Shown: positions 10,501 through 23,900 of the stretch, piece after piece
Layout of the letters: every line of letters starts with the position of its first letter
Numbering within the stretch: the first letter of the stretch is position 1
DNA from: Heliocidaris tuberculata
Taxonomy: Eukaryota > Echinodermata > Echinoidea > Camarodonta > Echinometridae
Direction of reading: 5' to 3'
NCBI GenBank assembly: GCA_025618425.1
Contig: CM046838.1
Location: 44,223,302 to 44,287,301, forward strand
DNA: 64,000 nt
Made by a program: the position numbers and the translations under genes
Notes under the pieces: model-generated
What the model was told of the DNA's origin: nothing
Database searches by the model: none
What the model saw: the letters and a program-made list of their open reading frames with translations, nothing else

Positions 10501-13500
10501 TTCTTCATATTTTCGTCAGTCATCAGTCCTAATAAGGTCAAGTTTCCACATCTTTTTCAAGGTCATCAGGTTATCGTGACGTCATCCAGGCGCCATTTTG
10601 TGAAAATCAAGTTCTGGTCATATCTTCATAACGAAATGTCATTTCTCTTTCATATTTGGCATGGTTAAGGTCACTGTCATTCCAGTCAAGGTCTTTTCGT
10701 TAAACGCGCGCGTACGCGTCCGTGCGTGCGCAAAATTTAGAAATGATCCAAATCCTCCCAAATTCATTTTGCACACGTTTTATGCCATTTCAAGCACTTT
10801 TCAAAAAATCGCCCCTAAAAGTGAACCTGAATGGGCGCTATGCGACTTCGGTTATCGTGGTTATTATCATCATTATTGTTGTCATTATGATGATGATCAT
10901 CATTATCAATTTATCATTATCGTCCTTGTTATCACTTATATGACCATCTTATCATTTTCGTCAACATTATCATGATTATTATCTTGCAGAAATATTATCA
11001 CATCTGACAAAGCAATTTGCCACAGGGACAGACCACCTAATTCGTCTTCAGTGACGAATTAAATTTCTAGTTTTAATTATACTGACCTTGGTGGAGTGTC
11101 CTGATCGATGCCTCAAATGTAATCTTTGATTTGTTGTACTCTCATTCCCCCATTCTCCTGAGCATCGATACAGTAGATGCCCCAACTCTGATATTTGATC
11201 TATATTCATCCCCATTCACCAGAGTGTGTTGATAGATGCTCCAGCTCTAATTTTCTTATCTTTTCTCATCCCCATTTGCCAGAGTGTCCTGATTGATGCT
11301 CCAGCTCTGATCGACCTTGGTCATGGCACAGTGAGATACAGAAGAGATGAAGAACAGAGAGAGAAACATGAGACAGCTGACCAGGATGTAACTGTCAACA
11401 AGAAAGGATATTTCTATCAAGCTCGTCTTGATGATTATAGTGAAGGTAAGGAATCAGTCTTTGCCCAGGTAGTTATGAATATTAAACACTAGCTGATGTC
11501 CTTTGGCAACCAAAATTGACAAACAGCCATATCATCTGTTCGGAACCAGAACAACGTTAAGTCGAATATTTTGTACAGATTTATAATGCCCTTCTGGCTC
11601 CAAACAGACAATATGAATATACATAATTGTTACCTACCTAATTGGCAGGTCTGTTTATGTAACATTTTTATTGACCATCAAAATGTTTGATGATCTACAA
11701 TAGTCATCCGCAGTGACACTATTTCTGATGAAACTGTTTAGGAAGTGAATCAAGTACAGGACAAATCATGTTTTACTAGCCAACTGGGTAAATGGGTTGG
11801 ACATCTTTGTAGCATCCTGCATTTCATTCTGTAGGTAAACTTTTGTCTTATCATTTGTCAACCATGTTTGTGCAAACTACTATTCATCAAAATCTTAAGG
11901 TCTTTTTTATTTTTGTTTTTGTTGCACAAAGTCACTTTATTGTCCCCGCCGAACGAAGTTCGCGAGGGGACTATGAAACGGGCTCCGTTCGTGTGTGCGT
12001 GTGTGTGTGTGTGTGTGTGCGTGTGTCCGTCCGTCTGTCCGTGTGTGCTCAAATGTTAGAAAATGCTACTTAATAATAATAATAATAATAACGGTTGCTT
12101 ATAAAGCGCTTTACAAGAATATACCAAAGCGCTCCGTCATTTCTTGGCCGATTTTGATTCCGATTGTTTTATCTGATAGGGCTGGGTGGGGGCTTCCAAA
12201 CTTCTACACAGAATTTTGAAATTCTTTAATTATGCAAATTTATTCAAAATCGACGAAAAATGCTACTTCTCCTCTATTTCACATCGGATTTTGATTCCGA
12301 TTGTTTTATCTGATAGGGCTGGGTGGGGGCTTCCAAACTTCTACACAGAATTTTGAAATTCATTAATTATGCAAATTTATGCAAATTTATTCAAAATTGA
12401 CGAAAAATGCTACTTCTCTATTTCACATCGGATTTTGATTCCGATTGTTTTATCTGATAGGGCTGGGTGGGGGCTTCCAAACTTCTACACAGAATTTTGA
12501 AATTCATTATTCATGCAAATTTATGCAAATTTATTCAAAATGGCTGAAGGTTCATAATGTTTTCATGTTTTATATTTCAGTTGTATACATGCATTGTTGG
12601 TATTCTCTTCTTTTGCATGCAGTAACATTATTATTTTATTCACTAAAGTTTTTCACTGAAGTTTTAAGGTTCAGGCTAGTTAATTTCCACAGATCTGCAC
12701 TTCCAGCGGGGACATTTATTACGCATTGCGTAATTTACTCATTCACTCGTTTTTTTTTTTTTTTTTTTTTTTGGGGGGGGGGGGGGGCAAGTCCCAAGTT
12801 TGTATAAAGTTGAAGTTATAAATGAAACCCTCCTTGATTTTAGACAGTTAGTTATGAAACTAACAAGATTTACTTAGGCCCACTTTATATAGAGGATCAC
12901 CTGTCTTCTGCAGATGGTCACTTATTCATAAAAAATCTTATTGTTTACTTACAGCTGCGGAAGCCAGACAAGATGAACAGTACAAATACCGCTACATCTA
13001 CAGGGGTGCTCCTAGTGCTCGAGGGAAGAAACTCTTCTATGTCTATGGGATCGGTATGAAGTCCAAAGATGCGAGGTCAAAGGTCACAAAGCAGTATAAG
13101 CCCAAGGGCAAAGGTTACATCTGGCCAAGTTCTTTCAGGAACCCTGCTCACTTCTACTATGAACTGGTCTTCAAGGAACAAGGTACAGTATTATTTTTTT
13201 TTTTCCGCCTTGTTCACGTATGCAAACTGCTAGGGTTTTTTAAATCGTACTGCGCTTCACATATGGGTGTCTTATAACCATCGATCTCTACCACGCACGG
13301 CTCTATGCGAGCAGTTGATGCGCCCGCACAACCAAAATTAGGAGCCCTACACTCAAACACATTACATGGGACACTGTCTGCTGTGTACATGTAGGGGATT
13401 TGATTTGATTTTTTATTTTAAAAAAACATTATACTGATTGCCACTTTAAATTGCCTTTAGAATTTGAAAGGATAAACTTGTTTTGCCTGTTTTTGTAGTT

Positions 13501-14876
13501 AAATTGTGGAAAAGACTTCACAGTGCTGAATTATTTGATTTTGAAAATGCATAAAATTGTATTGAAACAGTACAGAGGCGGTGCTTTTCTGCGAGCCCAA
13601 ACATGGCGACCGGTCGCATCAAACGTAGAGGGCGTTGCTTTATCCACTGGTAGAGATCGATGCTTATAACACAAAGATATGCCGGTGTATATATAGGAGC
13701 TTTGTTGCATGCAGGCACTTTCTTTTTCATCACCACTTAACATTTATTTACGTGTTAGAAAATACAACCATCACTGTTTACTGTGGCACATGTGAACAGG
13801 CCTGTATTGTTGGTTGGTTTATTGTAAAGGCACATCCAAGAGCTTTTAATAGTGTGTTCAATTCCCAAAGATATACATTGATATGAAAGTCACTTTGGTA
13901 TTGGGTTAAAAGAACAAATGTCGTCTTATCCTGATAACAATTTTTTTTTAGTGAAGAGATTTAAATTGTCACTTTATACATGTATGTGTTTAAATTTAGA
14001 TCATAGTACACTACCGCTTACAGGTTTTGGCATCGGTGTCGCTCCGTTAACCGCACCGAACAACGAACGGTGAACGGTGAACGGTATCTCCCCGATCCCC
14101 GATGTTCGGTGCCTCACCGAAAGCTCACCGCTAGCTTCCCGTTGGCTCACCGATGGCTCACCGCTGGCTTACCGAATTAGTTTCGGTGAATAACCGATGC
14201 GTGTGCTGAGTCTGCAAGCGCGCATAACTCTCGAAAGTCGCACGCCCTATGAAAAAAAAAAAGCATTGTGACGTCATAATGGCTAACTTTGCAAAGATGT
14301 ACGGGATCGCGCGCCATTGTTTAATGACTCAAAACGATACATGCATGCGGGACAGTGAGTTTCACGATGTACACGTACGATTTTTATTTTACCTTGTACA
14401 CATTTGGTCAGGATATGCACATTATTGAGCCAGTTATATTTACATTAAAAAAAAAATCATATGTTCATACTCAAACATGGAGCACTTGGTAACTCACTCA
14501 TTTCATAAAACATACATTCGAAGACCAAATTCACCCGTGGAAGTGCATGCATTGCGCGAATTTACATTGGAAGTGCTTGTAGTTACTTAATAGTACATGT
14601 ATGCTGATAGTATTCAACTGTATTTTAATGTTTATTAATTACATTTGGTGTAATTTAACTTTAGATATGCCCTTCTTTCTGTCCACGCATACAGGTCCGA
14701 CACCGACAGGTGCCACTTATGTATACCGGCTTGAAAACGGAACGAGTTGTTTCATTGCCATCTTTGTTATTGTTAATGTTTTATTTTCATGTTGGTTTCC
14801 ATCATTTTTAATTGCATTTAAAGATCATACAAGTTTTTTTAAAACTGTAGTAATTGCACAGGGGCTGATCCAGGAG

Positions 14877-14907
<31 letters not shown>

Positions 14908-17900
14908 TGTGACACCAACTCTAAAATTTTGTGACAAGCAAACAAAAATGGTGAGTAGCATTTTTAGGTGTCTTTTTCGGCACTTTCCCCAAAAGGAAGG
15001 GCACTAAAGATGGCCCCAAAGAAAGCTTCACACATGCTTCCATGAGCTCTTTTCGTCGGGGAGGGGGGGGGGGGGGGGGGGTTACGGGCCAGCTGCACAC
15101 CCCCTTCCCCCTCCGGATCCGTCAATGATAATTGCACGATGTTTACAAAAATAGTTGTGCATGGTGCTTGATATAATGCTCACGACTATCTTGCTGCCTG
15201 CATATCCCTGATCGTAACCACAAAATAACATACACGTATATGTTGACCGACCATTTCTCAAGTGTCGCCTTTCACATCCACGTTATAATTTGTATATTCA
15301 AGATTGGGCAGTTTTGTATTATTGCAGAACAAGCGATTATTAAACGGGCGTAGTTTTCAAACTCATGCATATTCAACAGTCGCTCCATACTCGCATGTGG
15401 CATCTCATAACTCGTACACTAACAGATGTTTTTAACATAAACGAGCTTGATCTGACACTCACAATTTCCTGAAACTTTAGCAAAGAAGTAAGAAATTACT
15501 GAAATCAGTACATGAGCGATATATCCAAAATAATATCCTCCATTATTCATGCGAAAGTGAAAAGCAAGGCAGTGGGAGGCAAAGGATGTCTAGAGTGCGC
15601 GCGATCAACATTTTCATTCATAAAATTTGGCTTGTGACCTCATTTGACGAGCAGTCCGTTAATCACATGTCAAGACACGCGCAGAAATATGCCAACCAGC
15701 CAATGAAGGTATGCGCCTTTTTTTTCTTTTTTTGTTGTTGTTCCTTTCACACCGCGGCGGCATGGGGCAGAAAGGCGCTTCGTACAAAGAGATCGAATTT
15801 CAAAAGGGGACAACATGTGTGTTAAAGGATGAAGTTACGGTCGGGCAGGGAAGAAAACTTGATATTTTTTGATGAATGACGAGTTTGATGAAGATGATAG
15901 TGATGATGATGATAATTGTTTTGACGATATGATTATCAAGATAATGATGATTATGATGATGATAATGATCATAATCATGATATAATGATGCTTCCTTGAT
16001 GTGATGATAATATAATAATGATCATGATGAATTAATGATAAGATTATATGAGTTAATGACGATATGATGATGATATTATATATGATGATGGTATGATGAT
16101 ATGATGATGGTATGATGATGTGATGATCATATCATATTTGATGATGATGATATGATAGTTCATTTTCATCTCATGATACTGATCGAATTTTAAAAGGGAA
16201 TCGCATGTGTGTTAAAGGATGAAGTTACGGTGGGGCAGGGAAGAAAACTTGATATTTTTTATGAATGGTGAGTTGATGAAGATGATATTGATGATGATAA
16301 TTGTTTTGACGATATGATTATCAAGATAATGCTGATGATTATGATTATGATGATAATGATAATCATGATATAATAATGCTATGATGTGATGATGATAATA
16401 TAATTATGATGATCATGATGAATTGATATGATTATAAGAGTTAATGACGATATGATGATGATGTATAAAACTATAAATATATGATATGATGGTATCATGA
16501 TGTGATGATGATATGATAGTTCATTTTCATCTCATGATACAGATCGAATTTCAAAAGGGAACCGCATGTGTGTTAAAGGATGAAGTTACGGTCGAGCAGG
16601 GTAGCAAATGTTGGCTTGATATTTTTTTTTTTTGTGAATGATAAGTTGAGGAAGATGATATTGATGATAATCATGATAATCATGATATAATTATGCTATG
16701 ATGATGTGATGATGATAATATAAATATGATGATCATGATAAACTGATATGATTACATGTATATGAGTTAATGACGATATGATGATGTGATGATGATTATA
16801 ATACTTTATTTTCATCTCATGATACAGATCGAATTTCAAAAGGGAACCGCATGCGTGTGAAAGGATGAAGTTACGGTCGGGCAGGGAAGAAAACTTGATA
16901 TTTTTAATGAATGATGAGTTTGATGAAGATGATATTGATGATTTTTTTGACGATATGATTATCAAGATAATGATGATAATACTGATGGTGATTAAGATTA
17001 TGATGAGGATGATAATGATGATATGATGTGATGATAATATAATTATGATGATCATGAGGAATTGATATGATTATGAGTTAATGACGATATGATGATATTA
17101 TATGATATGATGATGGTATGATGATGATGTGATGATGATATGATCATATTTGATGATGATTATAATAGTTTATTTTCATCTCATCATGACACAGATCGAA
17201 TTTCAAAAGGGAACCGCACGTGTGTGAAAGGATGAAGTTACGGTCGGGCAGGGAAGAAAATGTTGGCTTGATATATATTTTTTTTTTTGTTAATGATGCG
17301 TTTGATGAAGATGATAATTGTTTTGAAGATATGATTATCAAGATAATGATGATGATTATGATGATGATCATGATGATCATGATTATATAATGGTGCTATG
17401 ATGATGTGATGATGATAATATAATTATGATCATGATGAATTGATGATATACACTGTAATGATTATGAGTTTAATGACGATATGATGATATATGATATGAT
17501 ATGGTATGATGATGTGATGATGATATATGATGATGATGATGATATGATAGTTCATTTTCATATCATCATGATACATTAATAGTTATTGAAAGATGAATTT
17601 TAAAAATATCATTCTAATATCGACTATTGTCTAAAAGCTAGTACGCTACACATTTTCAAACGCAATTCAGGCAAAGGGGTTTAAGAACATTTTCTTTAAA
17701 ATAAATTAATACACAGTTTACATGAAGGTATGTTCTTATTTTCTTGATATGTTTTAGGTTTACAACAGTCTAAACCAATCGAGAAATGCGATACATTTGC
17801 GGGTTAAGAATAAAGCCTTTGAATGATCCGTATTTATAATTGGACGAGAGAAAAAAAAGAGTTGTCACCATGAAGTTCACAAGTGTCATTTTCCTTCACC

Positions 17901-20900
17901 ATCATTATGACAAACACCACCATCCCATCATTTCATCATCAATTTCATCAATCGGCACCATCACCAGATTTGTTTCGAATGCAGAATAATTTGTTCCGTC
18001 GACGCAATCATGGAAGAGCAAACGTGGTTCCTGCATGCGCTACAGCTTTACAAAGTCAGTCATTGTTACGTCACAATACAGTGTTCATCGCGTGCGCGCT
18101 CTTAGCCAAACCGTTCACCGTTCACCGAAAGAAATTCGTGCGTGTGCGCTCTCTTGCTAACCGTTGCCTTACCGATGCCTTACCGTTCGCGAACCTATAG
18201 CGAACCGATAGCTTCCCGCGGTTTCTCGACGAACAACAAAACCTCGGGGAGGAACCGCGGGAAGCTTCACCGAGGACTTTGCATACATTACCGTTACCGA
18301 ACCGATGTGCCAAAACCTTTAAGCGGTAGTGTATACTCATGTCAAAGTAATACAAGTCTGTTGTTTACATTTAAAGAAATTATTTCATACTATATGCCTA
18401 TTATTCTGTTTCGAATCGGCAGTTCGTAAAATCACATGTCTTAAGCCCCTTTCACAATTGGTCTGCGACCGTTTGCGACCATTTGGTCGCACGACAGGCT
18501 GCAACAGGCTTCAATCGCCATCGATCTCAGCAGAAAGGCATTCACAAATGCAACAGCGGTCGTAAAACAAAAGCGACTAGAAGAGACCGTTGCACGAGTA
18601 AGTCGCATTTGCTCGCATATGCTCGTGCGAGTGGTCTTGCGTTCACATGCGAGTGTTGCACGAGTGATTGCGAGTGGCTTGACGCCAATCACAATAGTCG
18701 CACGATCGATTGCATGGTCGTGCGAGTGGATGTGAGACCATGCGATCGCTCGTGCGATTGAATGAGACCGGTGCAAGTGGTCGTGAGAGTATTCGTGCGA
18801 GTGGCGTGGGGTATAAAAACCCCCTCGACAATTGACCGGTAGTCAGTTTCAAGTTGGCCTTCTTAATAGTCAAGATGCCAAAGAAGAAAGTTACAAAGAA
18901 GAGAAAGTTGTTAAAGAAGGGCCCTGTTGCAGAGGATCATCTCCATAGTCCCCCTATATATACCCCCGAGGAATAGTCGCATACAGTCTCATACAGTCGT
19001 GCAACGGTAGTACAACGTTGCAAGATGTGCTGCGATCGGTCGTGCAACAGTCTCATGGTCTTAGCACAATCGCACCCATTCGCAAGACTGGTCGCTATAG
19101 GTCGCTAGCGCACGTGCGAGTGTTGCACGACCTCCAGCCCACCCACTGCGACTATTGAGTCGTGCGAACTCTCGCATCTAATCGTGCAACGTTGTGCAAC
19201 ACTCATACGAGAATCGCACGACTGGTCGTACGACCTAATGCGAGTGAATCGATCGCATCTGGTCGTGTCTGGATTTTGAGCATGTTCAAAGTTCAGATGC
19301 GACCAGTCACGACCGCCTCAGGTTCGTGCGACCGCCTGCAACGAATGCGAGTGGTCGCAAGACACCAAGCGATCGGTCGTGCAACACCCCGAAAAATCTG
19401 TTGCAGGCGGTCGCAAAATGGTCGCAGACCAATTGTGAAAGGGGCTTTACAGTCATACAGGTCAACACTGTAACAATATCCTATTTATGTATGAAAGGGC
19501 ATATTTATTCATATATCCATTGACAAAATGACTTCTTTCTCATCTAAGTCAAAACTTTAAAGGGAAATCCAACCTTTATAGCAAGTTGCTTTGAAAGAAA
19601 GAGGAAAAATCAGAGAGCAGATTGGTGAAAGTTTGAACGAAATCGGACAAGGAATAAGAAAGTTATGAATTTTTGAAAGTTGTAATCACTATGCATATGG
19701 GAATTTCAAATTGGCCGAATACATGTAGGTAATGTCACTGTGATGTACATGTAGCTGTGGACAACTCCCCCATTTGCTCTAACACACAAAATGACTAAAA
19801 TGTCACTTTTTTTCAAAATGCATTACTCAGTAGGATCTTTTCTTTCATGATGACCTATAACAATATGCTATTTCCAATATATCTTGAGTATTGCCCGGAG
19901 GGTAAAAGGGCCTCGAAGAAAACCGCAAATTAATGATATTTTTGTGTACGACAAATGGGAGAGTTGTCCACAAAAATGTCACAATTGACTCCCCAAATTG
20001 CCAATTTGAGATTTGCATAGATGTAGTGATCTCATTTTTCAAACATCCATAACTTTCTTAGTCCTTGTCCGATTTCTTTCAAACTTTCGCCATCCTGTTT
20101 TTCTTATTTTTCTGCTTTCACACAAATCATCTTATTATCAAGGTTGGATTGCCCTTTAAGTAGAACTTTGAATAGAATTTTTTCATCAAATACACTGTGG
20201 TTGACATATATTATTGTTTTATCATTCCATAAATATTTTCAGTTTCTTTTTTCATTCCTCTCTCTCTCTCTCTCTCTCTCTTGTTTTGTTTTGCAGAAGA
20301 AGAAATAGAAGAGTCAGAAGAAGAATCAACAGATGTTCAAAGCAAGGTTGATCCTGACAAGATGACGTAAGTATCCATAAATGAATAACCAAATGTTGTA
20401 GATGAAATGCAATTTCAAGGATTGTGCAAAAGTGTAATTTAAAAAAAAAAGTATTGAAGTCTATAAATAATTGGGATTGAAGGAAAGCAACAAAAAAAAG
20501 AAGATAAATGAATGATTTGTAAAGACAATAAAGGAGGAAATTTTTTTAAAGAGAAGAAAATATTTAGAAGAAAAAGAAGTATTATGAAATTATTTACTAA
20601 AGATTCTTTCTCATAGTCTTTCTTATTCTTCCATTACTTTTTCTTCTCTTTGTTATTGTTCCTTCTTTATTCCTTGTATATTCATTTCTTCATTTTTTTT
20701 TTTAACACGGCGTATGTGTATATATGTGACCCATCACGTCAAAATGAGACAGAAGTCGCTGGGCTAGAACTTGAGAAAATTGAGCAAATCTTTAAAATCT
20801 TCAAATTTTGTAAAAAAAAATTTCTTCGCTTATTTGAATCCGCAATGTTTCATGAATGCTCTGTTAAAAAATTGAGTCCTAAATATAACGGGAAAGGGTA

Positions 20901-23900
20901 GAAAAAGCAGTTTTTCTGCGAGTGTTTTTTTCGGTCAACTCTTCTTTTTTTTCGGACAGCTGGCGAGAGCCAGCGCGAAAAGAAAGTCTTCCGCTAGGCC
21001 CCGCCCCTAGCGACACGGGGCTTTGTTCATTGGATGTTCGCAGTCACGTGATCTCTATAAAAGAATTTGCAACTAGAGTACAGTGGAGTGAAAAGATGTC
21101 TTACAAACAATGACACTGTTTTACACGACAATAATAAGGGATAAATTCTGTAACACTTTTAAAAGCCGACTAAAAAGAAAAGAAATTGGCCTTTTAACCA
21201 GAAAGAAAAGTACCTGCATGTGTCATGTGTGTAGAGATTATGAAACAAGCGCGTGATTTAGGACAAAGACAGAGAGAGAAAAAAATCAATAATCGTCTCA
21301 TGTTGGAGGTGACTTAATCCGTGCTCTTCAATAGGGGCGAGTTCTATACCTCATTATAACACGGCGAAAAGAAAGGAAATTTAACTACATGTATTAAAAA
21401 CCAGTAGATTGTTTACATTTTTTTAAAGCTTGAGTTAACTAGAGCGGAGAGAAACGACTTTCAAGCTAAGACGCAGTTTATCTTAATCTTCATCATGTTC
21501 ATACCGCCAGTTAACATGATGATAATTAGCGGCCAATTCTCTTATTCGTTTAAAAAGCCGAACAGAAAAGAAAGTTGGCTTTCAAGACAGAATTAAGAAG
21601 AACTGTCGAAATTATGATACAGGTGAAAGATTTAGAAGGAGAGAGAGAGAATTGTCTGGGTGTTAATTTTTTACAAAAAGCAGTTATCATTATTTTTTGT
21701 TGTTGAAGCTCTAGTTAACTATATAGAGCGGCGCTAAGAGGCAGTTTATCTTCATCCCGCTTTTGAACATGAGGATAATAAGCGGCCAATTCTGTAACTT
21801 TTCACAGCCGAAAAGAAAGAAAAATTTGTTTTTTTAACTAGAATGAAAAGGTCCTTGGTTGCGATAATGAAACAAATACATGTACCTGATTTGTTTCAAA
21901 GCTCGAGTTAACTAGAGCGGAGAGAAACGATGACTTTCAAGCTAAGACACAGTTTATCTTCACCATGTTCATACTACCAGTTAACATGATGATAATTAGC
22001 GGCCAATGCTCTTATTCGTTTAAAAAGCCGAACAGAAAAGAAATTTAGTTTTCAAAACAGAATTAAGAAGAACTGTCGAAATTATGATACAGGTGAAAGA
22101 TTTAGAAAGAGAGAGAGAGAATTGTCTCTGTGTTAATTTTTACAAAAAACAGTTATCATTATTATATTTTTTTTTAAAGCTCTAGTTAACTAGAGCGGCG
22201 CTAAAAAGCAGTTTATCTTCATCCCGCTGTAAGTTGAACATGAGGATAATAAGAGGCCAATTCTGTAACTCTTTTCACAGCCGAAAAGAAACAAAAATTA
22301 TTTTTTTTAACTAGAATGAAATGGCCCTTGGTTGCGATAATGAAACAAGTACCTGATTTGTTTTAAGCTCGAGTTAACTAGAGCGGAGAGAAACTATGAC
22401 TTTCAAGCTAAGACGCAGTTTATCTTCATCATGTTCATACCACCAGTTAACATGATGATAATTAGCAGCCAATGCTCTTATTCGTTTAAAGAGAGAATTG
22501 TTTGGGCGTTAATTTTTACAAAAAGCAGTTATCATTATTTTGTTTGTTTGTTGAAGTTCTAGTTCTACAGCGGCGCTAAGAAGCAGTTTATCTTCATCCC
22601 GCTTTTGAACATGAGGATAATAAGCATGATAAGCGACCAATTCTTTAATTTGTGTAAAAGCCGAAAAGAAAAGAAATGTACCTTTTTAACCAGACAGAAA
22701 AGGACCTGTCTCGGGATTATGAAACAAGCGCGTGAATTAGAATGACAATGAGAGAGAAGAAAAATCAATAATCGTCTCGCGCATGCAGGAGGTGACTTAA
22801 TCCTTGTTCTTTGAAAGGGGCGAATTCTATACCTCTTTGACATGGCGAAAAGAAAAGAAAGACGCTTTTAGAAACTAGTAGATTGTATACATTTTTTAAA
22901 AGGTAGAATGAATTAACTAGAGCAGGATAAAAATGTTTCTCTATTATGAAGCTGTTTCAATCCATCGTTGTTTAATCTGGTAAAAAGTAAACAGAAAAGA
23001 AAGATAGTTTATAAAAGAAGGAGAGACAACTCTGTCGAGATTATGAAACAGGTGCGGGATATAGAAGGAGAGAGAGAAAGAGAAAATCAATAATCATGTT
23101 AATTCTTAAGCTTCAAAAAGCGGCGAATTTTATTGCTCTTTCACAAGACGAAAAGTAAAAAAGTTAGCTTTATATTCAGACATCAACGATCTCTGTCAAT
23201 ATCATGGTTGGCAAAGATTCGTTTATTCAGTAATTTTGCCATGCTTGAATGACTTTGCGACAATCGAATCCAAGCTTTGAAAAAGAAAGCAAATAACATT
23301 GAAAGAAATCAAGTTTACATGATTAATTTAGAAAAAATATAATGAAATGAAAACCTCTCAAAGTTTAAACTATAATCTAAAACATTTCCCCGCACAAAAT
23401 GACAGACTTATAAACCTCTTGACTATAGCTAGGTTATTCAACCTACATGTAAGAGTATACCGGCATATAAAAGGCTCAATGAAAAAAGCACGAAGTCGAT
23501 GCGGGAAGCTTTTTCAGTGCTGTGAAACTACTTGATTTGCTACCCCTTAAAGCGTTAGAATTCATGGCTTAAATGAATTAAAATTCATGTTTTCATGAGA
23601 AGAGATGCTAAAGAAACATAAGGACTAGTTTTTATTAGAATTAATAAACGGTTGCTAAGGGTTTTATTTTCAAATCTAGTTGACATTGCAAACGGAAAAT
23701 GCTGCATGTCGGCAAAACGGAAGTCAACTTTGGAAGCGTGTTTCTCGAAGAAATACTTTTCCACAGTCCTACTTTACTCAAGTTTCAAAAGCTATCATAT
23801 CCACTAATACTCACTCTCTAGATTTAAACTATATACCAAATTAAAGCTTATGAAACGGAGAATAATAATCAATAATAAAATGAAATGTCAAAAAATGCGA

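Larger units (their letters stand above)
14009..18331. mobile_element. Large Tc1/mariner-like element, copy 1 (4.3 kb)
   Basis: Flanked by TA on both sides (14007-14008, 18332-18333). Terminal inverted repeats start CACTACCGCTTACAGGTTTT on the left and, read inward from the right, CACTACCGCTTAAAGGTTTT. Next to each end are arrays of short repeats such as GCTCACCGATG, GCTTCCCGTTG and CTTACCG. No transposase ORF was found. The interior holds a GATGAT-rich array (15880-17580) and a nested hAT-like element (14859-15128). Lies in intron 3 of the 222-aa gene. Confidence 0.8.
18444..19446. mobile_element. PIF/Harbinger-like non-autonomous element with internal promoter
   Basis: Inverted ends AGCCCCTTTCACAATTGG and its complement, with a TTA target duplication at 18441-18443 and 19447-19449, the TSD type of PIF/Harbinger. 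The interior is unlike the surroundings: it is GC-richer and full of GCGAC, TCGTGCGA and GCGAGTG words in both orientations. Near its middle it contains a TATA box and a short ORF (separate entries). No transposase domain. Confidence 0.75.

Noticed and set aside
11990..12545. CRISPR-like array
   Set aside because: Units of 137-144 bp are tandem without distinct spacers, in clearly eukaryotic DNA.
16696..17380. Minus-strand frames rich in Ile and Ser
   Set aside because: Products of the GATGAT-biased array; repeated in every unit.
18441..18873. Overlapping 75-111-codon frames on both strands
   Set aside because: They lie in the repeated GCGAC/TCGTGCGA words of the Harbinger-like element and overlap each other; only the short ORF behind the TATA box has supporting context.
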